Source of the DNA: Flaccisagitta enflata
Lineage: Eukaryota > Chaetognatha > Sagittoidea > Aphragmophora
Length of the DNA: 64,000 nt
Direction: 5' to 3'
NCBI GenBank assembly: GCA_965153355.1
Contig: OZ231126.1
Span: 9,424,001 to 9,488,000, forward strand
In this document: positions 1-12,077 of the stretch, one piece after another
Layout: every line of letters begins with the position of its first letter
Numbering within the stretch: the stretch's first letter is position 1
The notes under the pieces: model-generated
Told to the model about the DNA's origin: nothing
The model's database searches: none
Seen by the model: the letters and a program-made list of their open reading frames with translations, nothing else
Translations under genes and position numbers: made by a program

Positions 1-100
1 CTAACCCTCACCCTAATCCCTACTCTATCCCTAACCCTAAAACCCACCCCATCCCTAACCCAAACCCCACCCCTAACCCTAAAACATTACCCGCTTAAAA
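1..100 (+). repeat. Degenerate CCCTAA-rich interstitial repeat (copy A)
   Basis: Irregular CCCTAACCC-type units resembling the metazoan telomere repeat TTAGGG but mixed with CACCC and TACTC. The same sequence is at 15035-15105, and an inverted copy with its flank (GACACGGATTG) is at 24355-24440. Confidence 0.6.
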
Positions 101-239
101 ACACTTAAAAACAAAAGACACGGATTGTCATTGCGAACGTGACCGAAAATATAATACTGTCTAGTTGTATGCGAAATCTTATGTTGCTACGGATGGTTTC
201 TTGATGTTAACATTATTCTCAAATCAACAATTGCTTTTT

Positions 240-420
240 AGTCGCGTGCACACGTCTCAACACCCCGCTTTGTCCGTCGGTCGGTCAGTTGGTCTGTCCA
301 CTTTACTTTTTTTATGATTTTATTTTTGAACCTCACTGCTCCTGCCCAAATGATCTAGTGACCTCAAATATGGCCCCTGCCCACCCGCACGCGACTTTGG
401 TAGCCGTGTATCCAGCCTTG
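240..420 (-). mobile_element. HL1 element, complete short copy
   Basis: Minus orientation, 181 bp: starts CAAGGCTGGATACACGGCTA, subterminal AGTCGCGTGCGGGTGGGCAG, then the paired GGGCAGGGGC and GGGCAGGAGCAG boxes, a GACC/GACG tract, AAGCGGGGTGT, and a terminal hairpin whose outer arms are imperfect (ACGTGTGCACGCGACT). It is flanked by T-runs. The duplicate is at 15250-15430 and a close relative is at 59144-59327. Confidence 0.8.
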
Positions 421-905
421 TTAGAAACAAAAGTAGGTTTACAGTTTAAAGAATAGGTTTTTAGTCTATTGAATTTGGTAGGGGTTTTCATGACTCAAGG
501 TTAACTAAACAAATTAACTTCAGATTTCATCGGCGCATGTTAGGGCTCATTAGTCATTCTTCACAAGAAACAACCTTGGGGGCTTGAGTATCTCAGCTAT
601 TGATTATCCTACAGGCCTGTCTGATTTTGTTTAAACATTGATTCCTTTTGAATATGAAATCTTCCTGTTCACAACTTCACAGTGTGATCGGCCTCAGCTG
701 TAAGATTATATTAAAAATCCTGTTTGAACTACTATTGTTTAAAAAGAAAATTCTATGGAGGAGTTATGCGAAAATAGGTGAATATGTATCTTATTTGGAT
801 GATTTTTTTAGAAGTCAAATTTAAGCAAGGTAAACAAAAATAAGCTCTATTGCCCTTAACATACTATGATATTGTTATTTTTATTTTCTGAAAAAATTAA
901 TTTTT

Positions 906-1454
906 AGTCGCGTGCTACGCGACTCTACACCCCGCTTTGTCCGTCGGTCGGTCGGTTGGTCGGTCGGTTGGTCGGTCGGTTGGTCCGTCACACTTTACTT
1001 TTTTTATTCGTTTTATTTCTACTAACTCATTTTAGGTCAATTGGGTTATTTATAGTCAAATTAGATCATTTTAAGTCATTTTAAGTCATTTTAAGTCAAT
1101 TTAAGTCATTTGAGTTATTTCAATAATTTTCATCATTTTTGAGATTTTAGGTCTGTTTAAGTCAATTTAGGTCAGTTTAATTCAATTTCAGTAATTCTAG
1201 GTCAATCAAATTCTTTTAAAGTCATTTTAAGTCGATTTAAGTCAATTTAAGTCATTATAGTCACTAAATCATTTTAGTCATTTTAGGTCAATTTAAGTCA
1301 AATTAGGTCATTTTAAGTCATTTTAGGTCATTTTAGATCATTTTAAGTCATGTTACATATATCAAATTCAATAAAAGTCATTTTAGTTATGTGGTTATGT
1401 AATAAGCTAATTACATATTTAAGTCTCGCACGCGACTTATAGGTGTTGGCCTTG
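906..1454 (-). mobile_element. HL1 long element, present/absent between block copies
   Basis: Minus orientation. The left end is AGTCGCGTGCTACGCGACT hairpin and TCTACACCCCGC, the right end AAGTCGCGTGCGAGACTT and CCAACACC ahead of CTTG. The body is a roughly 10-bp degenerate tandem repeat (AAAATGACTT type). Copy B has only seven Ts at the equivalent site, whereas here five Ts precede and four follow, so the insertion added the element plus two Ts and made no longer target duplication. It resembles 62767-62980. Confidence 0.9.
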
Positions 1455-1620
1455 TTTTAATGAATTTTACATTTGAGGCTATTCATCCTGTGTAGGTTTA
1501 AAATGCCATGTCTCTAAAACAGAATTCAATTTTTTTTTTACAGAATTGTTTTTTTTTAATGATAAATGTACTAAAACAATTGTTTCCCATTCTCTTGAAT
1601 GATATGGCTGATATACTTAC

Positions 1621-1800
1621 TTTGTTGGTAAGTTGGTGCGATGGGTTTTGGAGGTGATTGGGACTTGGTAGCTCTTGGCGGCGGAATTGGAGAGGGAGTG
1701 TTTCTCAATGCGGGGTTGTAAAGTAGGTTGGAAGCTGTAAGACTCGTTCCCGGGGCGCCACTACCCATCTGAATCAGTGCCTTCTTTGTTACGTCGGGAC
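1621..1800 (-). CDS. Probable junctophilin proline-rich exon, copy A (duplicate)
   Basis: Identical by eye to 16080-16259: 60 codons, acceptor TCTCAG at 1802-1801, donor GTAAGTAT from 1620, phase 1 in and out. It is the last candidate coding exon on the minus strand before the window edge. The C-terminal transmembrane anchor exon typical of junctophilins was not found to its left or anywhere else in the window and is expected beyond position 1. Confidence 0.5.
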
Positions 1801-2024
1801 CTGAGACAACAACAACAACAGACACCAATTCATAATCTGTCTGGTACGTGTTGTTTTGGGAAACATGTTCCACTTTGTTCCAGGGAATGAATAGGTGTTA
1901 ATAATTGATGTGCTGGCTGCTGAACGAAGAAAAAGGGCCATGCCATGCATAACACAATTGTAACACACAAGACCCTTTCCTTGATCCCATCCGAATGTGC
2001 GTTTTAGCTCGTTCTCTTTTGTAA

Positions 2025-2167
2025 ACAAGGCCGGATACGCGATTTAAAAGTAGTCACTCTCAGGTGGGCAGGGGCAGTAATGGTCAGAAATCAATGTAAT
2101 AATCAACCCACGGACCTACGGCCTACGGATAAATTCTCTCAGGAAGTCGCTTACCAAGCGACAAAAA
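2025..2167 (+). mobile_element. Decayed HL1-type element (copy A)
   Basis: CAAGGCCGGATACGCG at the start, GGTGGGCAGGGGCAGTAATG inside, a remnant ACGGACCTACGG tract, and a terminal hairpin GTCGCTTACCAAGCGAC before AAAA. The subterminal motif has decayed. Confidence 0.65.
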
Positions 2168-2334
2168 CTATGCACAAAAACTATCTTCCAAAAAAAAAAA
2201 AAAGCAAAAAAGGAAAAAAAAAGCATCTGATGCTTTGAAAACATCTTTTTGATGAAATGTGCTTTATGGGATTGGTAAGCTGAACGCGACCTCACACATC
2301 TGAGAGGTGCTGTTTAAAGACAAAGATCCCAGCT

Positions 2335-2447
<113 letters not shown>

Positions 2448-2855
2448 CTCATTTCAACTTAAGGCTGACCAGTACTTGCGACCATAGTTATTGCGTTAAA
2501 GTAGCAATTATTGTCATCAATCTCACAGAATGAAGAATGAACGAACAGTCATCATTTTTGCGGACTATCAAATCCTTGAGTCGTCGCTTTTTTGGTGAGA
2601 ATGAACCGATTGAACCATTTATTGATGAACTCAATTTTTTGTCATTGAAGTTTGAACACACGAGCATATCTCAACCGGGAAAAATGGTGATGGTGAAGAA
2701 CAGAAAAATAAAGTAAAAGGGGGAAAATCATTCTCGAATGAAGCTCAACTGATTTCATTCAATGCGCATGCGCTGATGTCGATCTTTGTCAGATTTCGAG
2801 GTTACAACTCGTTTCATATACTTTCATAAAATATAAATACATGATCGTCACCATA

Positions 2856-3179
2856 CAGTCAATGGACAGAGCGGGAATGATGTAGGTATATATGGCTGGT
2901 GCTAATTGAAATTATATCCCGGATGATAAAAAATTGCAATTAACAGGTTGTTGATTGAACAAATTTGGTAGATTCATGATTTTGTAAAATTTTAAATTGT
3001 TTCTTAAGTCACACTTATGCCATATACTACTAAGTAATTAATATGAATATCTAATAACTAATATATTAAATGAATGATTTGAATTATCACAAAAAGTACA
3101 TAATGTGAAATATCAAAAATAGACAAGATAAAAACCAGCCATATGACCCGTGTCACATCCGTGTTTTGTCCACCGACTG
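2856..3179. mobile_element. Tc1/mariner-like MITE, diverged (copy A)
   Basis: The left end CAGTCAATGGACAGAGCGGG and the inverted right end (CAGTCGGTGGACAAAACACG on minus) correspond, followed by ATATGGCTGGT on both sides. The outer part resembles the MITE at 28895-29204. Copy B lies at 17286-17612. Confidence 0.7.
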
Positions 3180-3370
3180 AACAATTATATCAATGTATAT
3201 AACTACCTTCTTCCTCGCTATTTTGGTCGAAAAGGATAAGTCCAGAAGAGGGGTCTGTAAGACATTTGTTTGGTTATATAACGCGTCAAGATTGATAATT
3301 CTACAAGATCAAATACAATCACGACTTCATGACGATGACGATGAGGACACCCGTTGAGGTGAATACTTAC

Positions 3371-3460
3371 TGTAAGAAGCCCCGGGCGGCTCTTCTTCCA
3401 AGGCTTTAAGCTCTTTTGACAAAGGCTGATCTCTTTGTCTTCTTTGACACCATAGGACGC
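3371..3460 (-). CDS. Probable junctophilin divergent-region exon, copy A (duplicate)
   Basis: Identical by eye to 17804-17893, with the same splice signals preserved. Because the preceding copy-B exon at 16080-16259 ends in phase 1 and this one starts in phase 1, the duplicated pair could be spliced in tandem without a frameshift, across an intron of about 12.6 kb that contains the BEL/Pao element. It may alternatively be skipped, or be an assembly duplicate. No transcript evidence is available from the sequence alone. Confidence 0.45.
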
Positions 3461-3808
3461 CTTTTGACGCCCCAGTAGGAGTTAGTGAGGTTACAGATGG
3501 ATTAGTTGGATTCCAATGATGTTATAAGTTGTTGTTGTTGTTGTTGTTGATGTTATTAGTCAAACGGGTAAAAGAGAGAAAACAATAAAAGCTGCGTGAA
3601 AACAATCCAATTCCCGAATCGGCAATGATGAATGTTGTTGACTGTTATGATCGGGTGTGTCAATATGCAAAAGGTTTTTTGATCAGATGGTCACCATCAG
3701 GGATTGTTGGGCCATTATTCTAAGATATTTACCGTATTTTTTTTCCAAATTTCATTCATCTTCAGTTTTTTTCTAAATCCCCATTTAGCACTTAATTTAT
3801 ATATTGTA

Positions 3809-4359
3809 CATAGAAAAGGTTAATATAAAGTGTGAACCCCCTGAAAACTGTAGCACCCCCACCTACAGCTCCAACCGACTATATTATAAACACTCAAAAG
3901 GTAGAGGCAGAATGTTTATATCAATACAAGTAGCGTCACTAAAGCAATTTTTCAATTTTGCTCTTTTAGTCAAGATATAGCTTAATAAAGCATTTTAATT
4001 AACTAATATTAAAAGTTCATAAAATTAAAGATTTTTCATTATAATTTGAGATTGGAGTAGAAATTGCAAAATCGCTCAGGTGGCGCCACTTGTATGGTCA
4101 CAAACTTTAATTAGCAATATTAAATTTATCATATATCACCACAGTTTAATCTGTAAGGGGGGGTGCGCTACAGTTTTAAGGGGGTTCACATTAGTGAAAG
4201 TCGGAGATTCGGCTTCGGCATCGACCTACTGACCGGGACACTACCCTAACATCGGAACCGAAGTCGAAGTTGTCATCCAACTTCGGATTGCAGGAGTCAG
4301 GAGTCAGTATGTAGTAGGTAGAAGGTTCAAAGTTGGTTCTTTTTAAAGGAGAAAAAAAG

Positions 4360-4418
<59 letters not shown>

Positions 4419-4556
4419 AAGACAGATAAGAGAGAAACAGTGAGAGAGTTACAGATGGGGGGAGATAAAGTTAGATGTTTTACTTCAAAGAATGTAAGAG
4501 TATGTTAGGAAATGTAAGAAAGTATAAAACAAAGAGAGAAAGAAAGAAAGAAAGAA

Positions 4557-4589
<33 letters not shown>

Positions 4590-5147
4590 GAGGGAGAAAG
4601 AGAGAAAAAGAAGGGAAAAATAAAGAAACAGAGAAAAGAGGGAGAAAAAAAACATGAAAATAAAAATACAAATGATTGAAAAAAAATCATTTAAAGAAAT
4701 ATCAGAACCACTAGTTTTGCTTCAGAGATTAACTTAAACTTTAAGAAACAAGCACATATTTGTATTGATATGATTAAATAAAAGAAATTTCATTTATTAG
4801 TATTATACTATTTCTCACATTCAAAAACAAAACAGAAATGATAAATCAATAAAAGATTTGAAGTTATTTTTTTTTTAAAGAGAAATAACAGTGAAAAATA
4901 AAGCAAGATGAAAATGAAAAAAAAAACAAGATAAAAAAAATCGAAATTTGATATTTGTTTTTATAATCTAAAAAAAATTTGATTTAATCAAAAAATTGAA
5001 GTAACTTCGAACTTCGGTTTCGGACTTCGGCAAACTTCGGTTTCGGTTTCGGAAACAAAGTCACTGTAATCTTCGGCTTCGGTTCGACTTCGGTCTACCT
5101 ACCTTCGGTCTAACACTAGTTCACATCTTATATTTCTCCTTTCTCTG
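3809..5147. mobile_element. TA-flanked MITE (copy A) carrying a nested hAT-like element
   Basis: Termini CATAGAAAAGG and CCTTTCTCTG are inverted and extend inward through GTGAACCCCC, CTGTAGC and GCTACAG, GGGGGTTCAC. TA at 3807-3808 and 5148-5149 flanks it. The related sequence at 25025 has a single TA at the equivalent point. Without the nested element it would be about 400 bp. Confidence 0.8.
4192..5118. mobile_element. hAT-like non-autonomous element (copy A)
   Basis: It begins TAGTG and ends CACTA, with GTTCACAT on each side (4184-4191 and 5119-5126). An 8-bp duplication of form NTNNNNAN is the hAT preference. The ends are rich in TTCGG hexamer-like repeats, and the interior has an AG array and GAAA/GACA tract but no transposase. 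Confidence 0.75.
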
Positions 5148-5833
5148 TAGTGCAGCTGGTTTTGCACCTGGATTATTGATAACAAGGAAAAGAATCAAAA
5201 CACATTGATTCTTTTATTTTTTATACTAAAAAAAATTAGTCAAAATCTACTGCTTTTATATAAGATGATTTAGTAAAAGAAAAAACATAATTTTTAAAAT
5301 GATTCCTTAGTTTCATTTTCAACAAAACTGGGTGCAGTCGCTAAAAGTTTATATATTTTTGACAATCTTTACATGCGCTAAAAAAATAGATGATGATTGA
5401 AATTGAAACAAATAAAAACGGTAAGTGTCTTGGAATTAATGTCTTCATACTCTCTGATGATAATGAGCTGATCAAAAGACCTTTTGCATATTTACACACC
5501 CGACTGTTATGGGTTATTTCAATCTATCACCATATTACATTTTTGCTTGTTGACGAATATCATGTTGATGAATATCAAGTGTTTAACATAAACATGACAT
5601 TGATCGAGTTTGGAAAAGTGCCGATAGAAAAAGTAGGCCCATTCTGACATTACGGTAGCTTTTCCCCTCCATCTGTCCCACAATGATATCGCTTTACCTA
5701 TTATTGCCTTTGACTGGTTGCACGGGCCATTTAACATGGTCCTCCGTTATGATGTTGCCTTTGGTCATCTGTCTGTGGTTTCTTATTTGCGCATTTTTAA
5801 GAATGTGTCTTTTGCTTTCCTTCTGTTCCCATC

Positions 5834-5990
<157 letters not shown>

Positions 5991-6834
5991 ACCCACTCGG
6001 CGTTGCGCCCGTTGCCTGACCTAGACTGCAAACGTTTCCTTGCTCCGCCCACAATCACTTTGATGAAATTCCTGTTCTAATTCGAACCCGATTTTTTCCT
6101 TCTTTTTTCCATCTCAAATTGTAATCATTCATTGAAATCTTTCAGCTTCTGTTTGTTTTAGAGCGAACAATCCTCCCCCTTTCTCAAAATCACTCCATGG
6201 GAGCGAGTGGGCCCCCCCCCTCCCCAAAAAAAAGAATCGATGTATGTCATAATTATAAATTGATATCTCACTCTCCAAGAGCTGGTAACTGTCACGTAAT
6301 TATCTATCGATCAAAGAGTATGATAGCGATGTATCATATTGCGGTTATTAGTTTTAACTTTCGGTGATAACTGTTAGGTCCGTACTAGTCTAGGATGTTA
6401 TGATGTGTGTGTTTTGACATGTTATGTTTTGACATGTTATAATGTTAGTATCGTTTGTATGCAAACGAGGATTGGAAAACATCCAAATGCTGATTAACGT
6501 TTGTTGGAAAAAAGTCGAATTACGTAATTCGCCCACTTTCCCTTTCATTTTTCCCCCTCTCTTCAGTTGTTGAAATTTTTATGGAATAGACGAGACGATC
6601 GCCTTCCTATTTTCCAATAAGCCAACTTTCTTTCACTACAAGTCGTCAGTCAGATAGGCGCTCATAGACAGTGCCAGTTGAAACTCGTGGGCGTAAGGGT
6701 ATATTTCAACAATTCCCAAAACGACTGATTCTTTCCATCTTGACCTCAAAGCGAAATTGGACAGCCGGCGGCCAGCGTAGCGGCGACACCGTCTGCGGCC
6801 GGCTTCGCGTCCTCTGAGTGTCTCGCCGGTTTGA

Positions 6835-9800
6835 ATGCGGTGTCCGAGGGTGGCGGATGCGTTTGCGCGCGATGAAAAGCGACATCACGGCCAGGAGATG
6901 GAAGGATGTCGGCGCCTTTTCGACGCCGTTTCTACTTGCGCCGAAGGAACGAATGATTTCGACGGCGCAACGCCAGCAGATCAGGCCGGCGCCGACCTGC
7001 GGCCTTCGGGATACATGGTCTGCGACTTTATGTCATACGCAAGGCAAATGGCGCTCGACTCGATGCCCGGCGACCCTCTGCGATTCGCGGCGTCCACTTT
7101 GCGTCGAATCCGGCGCGAATGGAACTCCATGCGTTTCTTTGATCGTGAAAACTATCCAGAGGGTTTTCCTTCCAATGCCGACATCGTTTTGCAATGCACA
7201 ATGACATTGAGAATCGTAAAAGACCCGTCAATGAATTCTCATGGAATAGTCTCCCAACTGACACTCATGCCGCCCGTGACAATGTGACTGGCGCTCCAAC
7301 ACCAAGGATGCGAACGTCTTCGCCAAACCCCGACGGATCCGAGTATCTTCCACTTCCGGCTCCGCGACATGGTGCGCAATCTCCAACTGGCGGTCAGTGC
7401 CGAAATCTGCCGCCGATCCAAAGAGGAGATACCGTCAATCAGTGGGTTTCGGATTTGGTATCGGAAATCGAACCTGCGCGTGCGTCTCCGATGGAGCAGG
7501 CCGACGACATGCTTGCGGATCTCAAAGACGGCGATGCTCTCATATGAGGTCGTGGGATCATCAACGGACCGACGCTGCAGGAGAGGGCAAGGCGGCGTTT
7601 GGTCAACAGGAGTGCGGAGAGAGACAGATGGGGTAGGCAGTTGGAGGAAGAAATGCGACAAGGCCGGCGGCTGATAGATGATATGCAGCAGCAACAGCGG
7701 GAGGAGGAGCAGCGGCGGCAACAGGAGCAACAGCAGCAGCATCGGTTGCAGATGCAGCAGCAACAACTCCAGCAGCATCGTCGACTCCACCGACCACAGG
7801 AGCAGCAGCAAACGACAGCTCAGCGGCGGCGGCGAGAACTGCTGCGGCAGCGGCGGTTGCAGCAGCTCCAACAGTTTTGTCAGCAAGATCAACACCGGAC
7901 GCGGCGCTGATAAGTCTTTGCGGCGGTGCTGACGTGTGGTTCCTTAGCAACAGCCTCAGCAGCGGCAGCAGCGGCAGCAGCAGCAGCAGGGCTGCAGCAA
8001 CATCGGCGGTCATGCGCCGCGCCAGTTCGGAGCCGCTGGCAACAGCGGCAAAATGACGCAGGAGAGCGTACGCAACAGCAGCTGCAGCAGCAACAGCGGC
8101 CTTCCGCCGCGATCCCAGCGGTGGAAGTGGAACCTCCAGCGTCAAATAACCATCTTGCCGAAAGCATCAACGTCAGTGAAGAAACAGAGGAAGAAAGACA
8201 GCAGCGACTTGCAGAACAACGATTGCGTATGATGCCTGAAGGTGAAGGCGGTGGTGCAGCAACAGCTCCAAAGGCGCCGATTGCGGTTAAATTGGGATTT
8301 CAACATTGACTCACATCACAAGAAGACAAAGAGTTATACGACAGGTTGAGCAACTTTCGCCATCAACAGCAACGAGATGAAGATAGAAGAGCAGGAGTAT
8401 TCAACAATGCGCCAGAAATGCAACGCAGCTGCTAGAATAGCCTGAGCAGCGGCATTGGTGGAGCTTTAGAGCATGGGATGTGAAGCTTAGACAACGCTGT
8501 CTGGAGCTGGACAAGCGGCAGCCCGCGCATCGCGGCGTGTCTATCTTCAGGAAACTGTAATCGATTGTTCGAATTCGAATATACAGCAACATCATGTGCA
8601 GTCTGTGGAAACGTCCGTCAAGCAGCCGATGCAGCAGCAGCAACAGTTGGAGCAGCAGCAGCAGCAAGGACAACGTCAGCGTCAGCTGCAGCAGCAGAAT
8701 GAACAGCAACAGTATCCTGACCAGCAGCATTATCAGCAGTGGCAGCAGCAACGGCTTCAACAGCAGCAACAGCACCAGGATCAGCATCACCAAACTCCAG
8801 CAGCAACGATTCTCCCTGCCACACAGGAAGTGATCTTTGAGAAGCAGATTGATTCTGCTAGAAGGGAGACTGGTCTTCCCCATCAAGAGGAAAAAGTCTT
8901 CAACACAACCGGAAGCGGAGGTGATGCGACGGAGGCGATGCGCAGGAGGCAGAAGCAGGAGGCCGCTGACGCGAAGGTGGCACAGCAGCTGCAAGATAAG
9001 GAGAGAAGAAAGTCGCTCCCAAGAAGACAAGTGGTTGCAGCCGAAGGCGCCAAAGTGGCGCATAGCGCCCCTCTAGCAACGCCTCAAGCGGAAGTCTTCC
9101 AGCAGAATCAGCGTTTTGCAGCAGGAAGTGGATAGTTTGAAGATACCCAGATTCAGCAGAAGAAGACTTTGACCTTGCATGACGAGAAGAAGAGAGCAAG
9201 CGCAAAAAGAGCAACAACAAGCGTCAATAGATCATAGAACTTGATGCTCCCGGTTCCATCAAGATGATCGTCAGCAACAAATGAATCAGCAAGAAGAAGT
9301 TGGGTGGAGTGTAAAAACCACAAAAAAGAGATCTCCGGTCAAAGTCGGGGGTCAGTACGCGCTGACCCTGCAACCTCCAGCGTATCATCAGGTGGAGCAT
9401 CATCAAGTGGCTCGTCAACCGGAAGTACACGTACAGATGCCCAACAATCCGGCTCTGGACATGTTTTTGGAAAGAGCGGCGTACAACGATCTCATGCGAG
9501 CAAGGGAGGTCGGCCTCAAAGCGTTGGAGAGAGCAAGACCCGAGAAGCCTCTGCAGGAGCTTTCATCTACCGACTTTATGATGTGGAAGAGGAAGTTCAA
9601 GGATGCTGAGAAAGCGTGAAGGCTTGGCGCAGATGGACATCTTATTGGAATTGCCTAAGTAGTTTTGCTGGTCCCGGCAAGGAGATCCCTTCAGAAACCT
9701 CGACGATTGGCGCAACTGGAAGAGCGACAGCAGGAGAAGATTGGCGGCAGCAACCACCAAAATGAGCGTCGTCTTCATGGCAAGGCGCTGCAACATTGCG

Positions 9801-10058
9801 GCGCTGTTCCATGAAAAAGTCGCGGAGGCGAAGATCCAGTCGGCCGACCATACCAGGCATTTCAATTTGTCTGCAAGGTTGCAAAAAGAAAAGAAGATTG
9901 CGAGGACCTGTGGAGAAGTGCAACAATGCTATCACGACGAGTTGCTGCAGGAGATCCTCAATAAGAGGGTCCCTCATCTTGCAGATAAATTCTGGGAAAA
10001 GCAGCATGAAGCAGCCCAAAATGGACCAGCATTTTCATTAAACAACTTGTTCATATGA
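6835..10058 (+). pseudogene. gag-like region with CAG/glutamine-rich centre (broken)
   Basis: Open stretches at 6835-7287, 7194-7547, 7599-7910, 7926-8309, 8596-9135, 9281-9619 and 9741-10058 succeed each other in shifting frames, suggesting one long coding region broken several times. The centre (about 7680-9135) is dominated by CAG/CAA codons encoding glutamine runs. The last parts are helical and charged, with LERAAYNDLMRAREVGLKAL and WKRKFKDAEKA. Position before the protease makes gag the natural reading, but no zinc knuckle or named gag domain was seen. Confidence 0.6.
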
Positions 10059-10616
10059 TTGAGACATGGGCGGTGATTCAGCGCAACAAAGGCGCAAGCT
10101 GCAAAAAAGCATCAGTGGCAGCAGTTGCAACGACAGAAAAAGAGGCGCCATCATCATGCGAGGGCAGCCTTGACCTAATAGCAAGCAAAAGTGCAGTCGA
10201 CGGACCGCTGCAACGTCTGCAGTGGAATGCATCAACCAGAGGAGTGTAATCAGTTGTCAGAGTTGGAAGTGGACGCGAGAGTTCAGAAGATCATGTCTAA
10301 GTAGTCTTTGACACCACTGTCTCGCGCTTGGAACACAACGCAGCAAGGTGCGCGAACAGACCAACTTAGATGCAAAAAAGAGCGGCACGCGACTATCTCA
10401 CGGGCGCACCTACCAAGAAAGGAAGAGAAGAAAAGGAAGGAAAATAAACAGAAAATAAATAGTAAAAATAAGGAAAAGAAAAAAGAAAAAAGAAGAGGAA
10501 AAAGCTGCAACAGCTCCGTCGACGGGCGGGCTTGGCCAATCCAACGGGTAGTCTCTCCTAATGCTGCGGCATGACTGGCGGCAACAGCGTCGCGGTCGTC
10601 TCTTCTGTTAGCGGCG

Positions 10617-10802
10617 TTGTCCGTCGATCGTTCAGTGACTATCGTAACAATTCTTCCCGGTCGCGCAGAAGGCGATGTCGCTATGATGATCGACTCGGGC
10701 GCTGATCGCAGCGTGATCGGTACCAATGTTCGCGATCGCCTGATTCCCTCGAAGCATAGTACGGATGGCGGTGATTGCTGTGGAAATACACAATGTTATT
10801 GA
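10617..10802 (+). pseudogene. Retroelement aspartic protease fragment
   Basis: The frame contains VAMMIDSGADRSVIG. The D-S-G-A catalytic motif followed by a hydrophobic strand is the signature of retropepsin-like proteases. The frame stops soon after (10803) and the flap region is not continuous, so this is a broken copy. Confidence 0.7.
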
Positions 10803-11211
10803 GGATCGTTTCATCGCATCATTCACCGTACTGTCGGTCGGCGAGAATATGCTAAATGTTCGTCGCGGCTGGCGTTGGTGGGTGATTTTATTATGATGAG
10901 CAACGACATTCCTCCTGGCGCTTTTCTCATGACCTATCTGACCAGCCTCATCAGAGACATAAAATTTCCAGAAGCTGAAGGAGCGGTGTGATGATGATCA
11001 TCGGAGCGCCACATGCGGAAGTCGGCGTCGCTCAAGAAATCCGTCGAGGGCCTTCAGGATCTTTGACTTGCTTCAGATGTCTATTCGGTTGGACGGTATG
11101 TGGAAAGGCGGGAAGAGGGGCGAGATGTTGCATGTGATCTAGCGCTATCGCGACGGATGACGCGTCCTCCAGCGATAACATCGATACGCATCATAAATAA
11201 TCGCGTCCTCC

Positions 11212-11870
11212 TTGCTGGCATTGACCGCATCTTCTACCGCTGACTTTGCATCATCAATCGTTTACTTTGAAGGAGATGGTGATTCCTTAAAGAATATCAG
11301 AGCGTACCAAAATGTTAGAGAAGAAAAGACGTATTTTTGCCCAATTGTGAAAAAGTATTTCGCTCCTGTCACATGGAAATTTCATCACGAAAAGATCATG
11401 GAGATTCTGAGAAGAGTGAAGTCACGACCCACTGCGATGAAGCGGCTCGGCAATCAACGTTTCCGCTTCAAGCGTGATCCAGCCTTCAAAGAAAGAGTTT
11501 TCCGTGAGATTGAGAAATTTTACGAGACGGGAGTGGCGATTGAGATTGATAACGTCGACGACGACGACAGCATTGAGAAGCCGCGCTGGTATTTACCACT
11601 TCATATAGTGGAGTTGCGTGGAAAAACGCGCGTATGCCATGATGCGCGTGCGGCGACCCGTAAAGGATCTCACTCAATAGATTTGCTAGTTGGAGGCCCA
11701 AACTTGATGAATAGCCTGATGGACATCCTCATGCGTTTTCGTCAGTGGAAAATCGCCTTTATGTGAGACATAAAGGCGTTTTTCAACCGCCAAATCTATA
11801 TCCATCCTGCTGACACTGATTTATTCAGATTCTTTTGGTTCAAGGACCTTACTCTTCTAGAAGCAATTTT
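11212..11870 (+). pseudogene. BEL/Pao reverse transcriptase fragment
   Basis: The 184-codon frame includes RRVKSRPTAMKRLG, RWYLPLHIVELRGKTRVCHD, the VGGPNLMNSLMDIL block and a final RFRQWKIAFM, which align in order with the Pao RT N-terminal and finger regions. A TGA at 11764-11766 interrupts just before DIKAFFNRQIYIHPAD, the first catalytic-aspartate block. The VFG motif and the YVDD active-site block expected about 60-90 residues later are scrambled by further frameshifts. Confidence 0.85.
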
Positions 11871-12077
11871 GAATCTGTTTTTATCACACGTCTTCGGCAA
11901 CCCAATCCCAGCTCATTCGTCACATCTTCCACGTCCAGGAAAGCATGCTGAAGTAATCCTTTAAATATCCCTACAACGTCTACGATCTTGACCGATATGG
12001 CTTCTCACGTCGACGACGAAGTGGGAGTGGGGATTAGGTCGGCTGGCCACTGCGGCTGAAGTGGATTCAGTGGCGCG

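Larger units (their letters stand above)
3652..5505. mobile_element. Interior of the long-TIR element, split by MITE (copy A)
   Basis: 3652-3808 and 5150-5505 correspond to contiguous sequence at about 24880-25365. The outer inverted arms are missing. The 85-codon open frame at 5390-5647 falls partly in this repeat and is not considered a gene. Copy B is in the block duplicate. Confidence 0.75.

Noticed and set aside
5390-5647. 85-codon frame on plus, also at 19955-20212
   Set aside because: It overlaps a dispersed transposon interior, has no homology I recognise, and its duplication is only the block duplication.
6360-6430. TGTTAGGTCCGTACTAG considered as a BEL/Pao LTR start
   Set aside because: The same sequence is in copy B, which has no retroelement, and no matching second LTR was seen near 14300-14440.
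7239-8145. Leu-rich and Ala-rich minus-strand frames opposite the CAG region
   Set aside because: Antisense products of CAG/CTG repeats; the plus strand carries the retroelement coding order.
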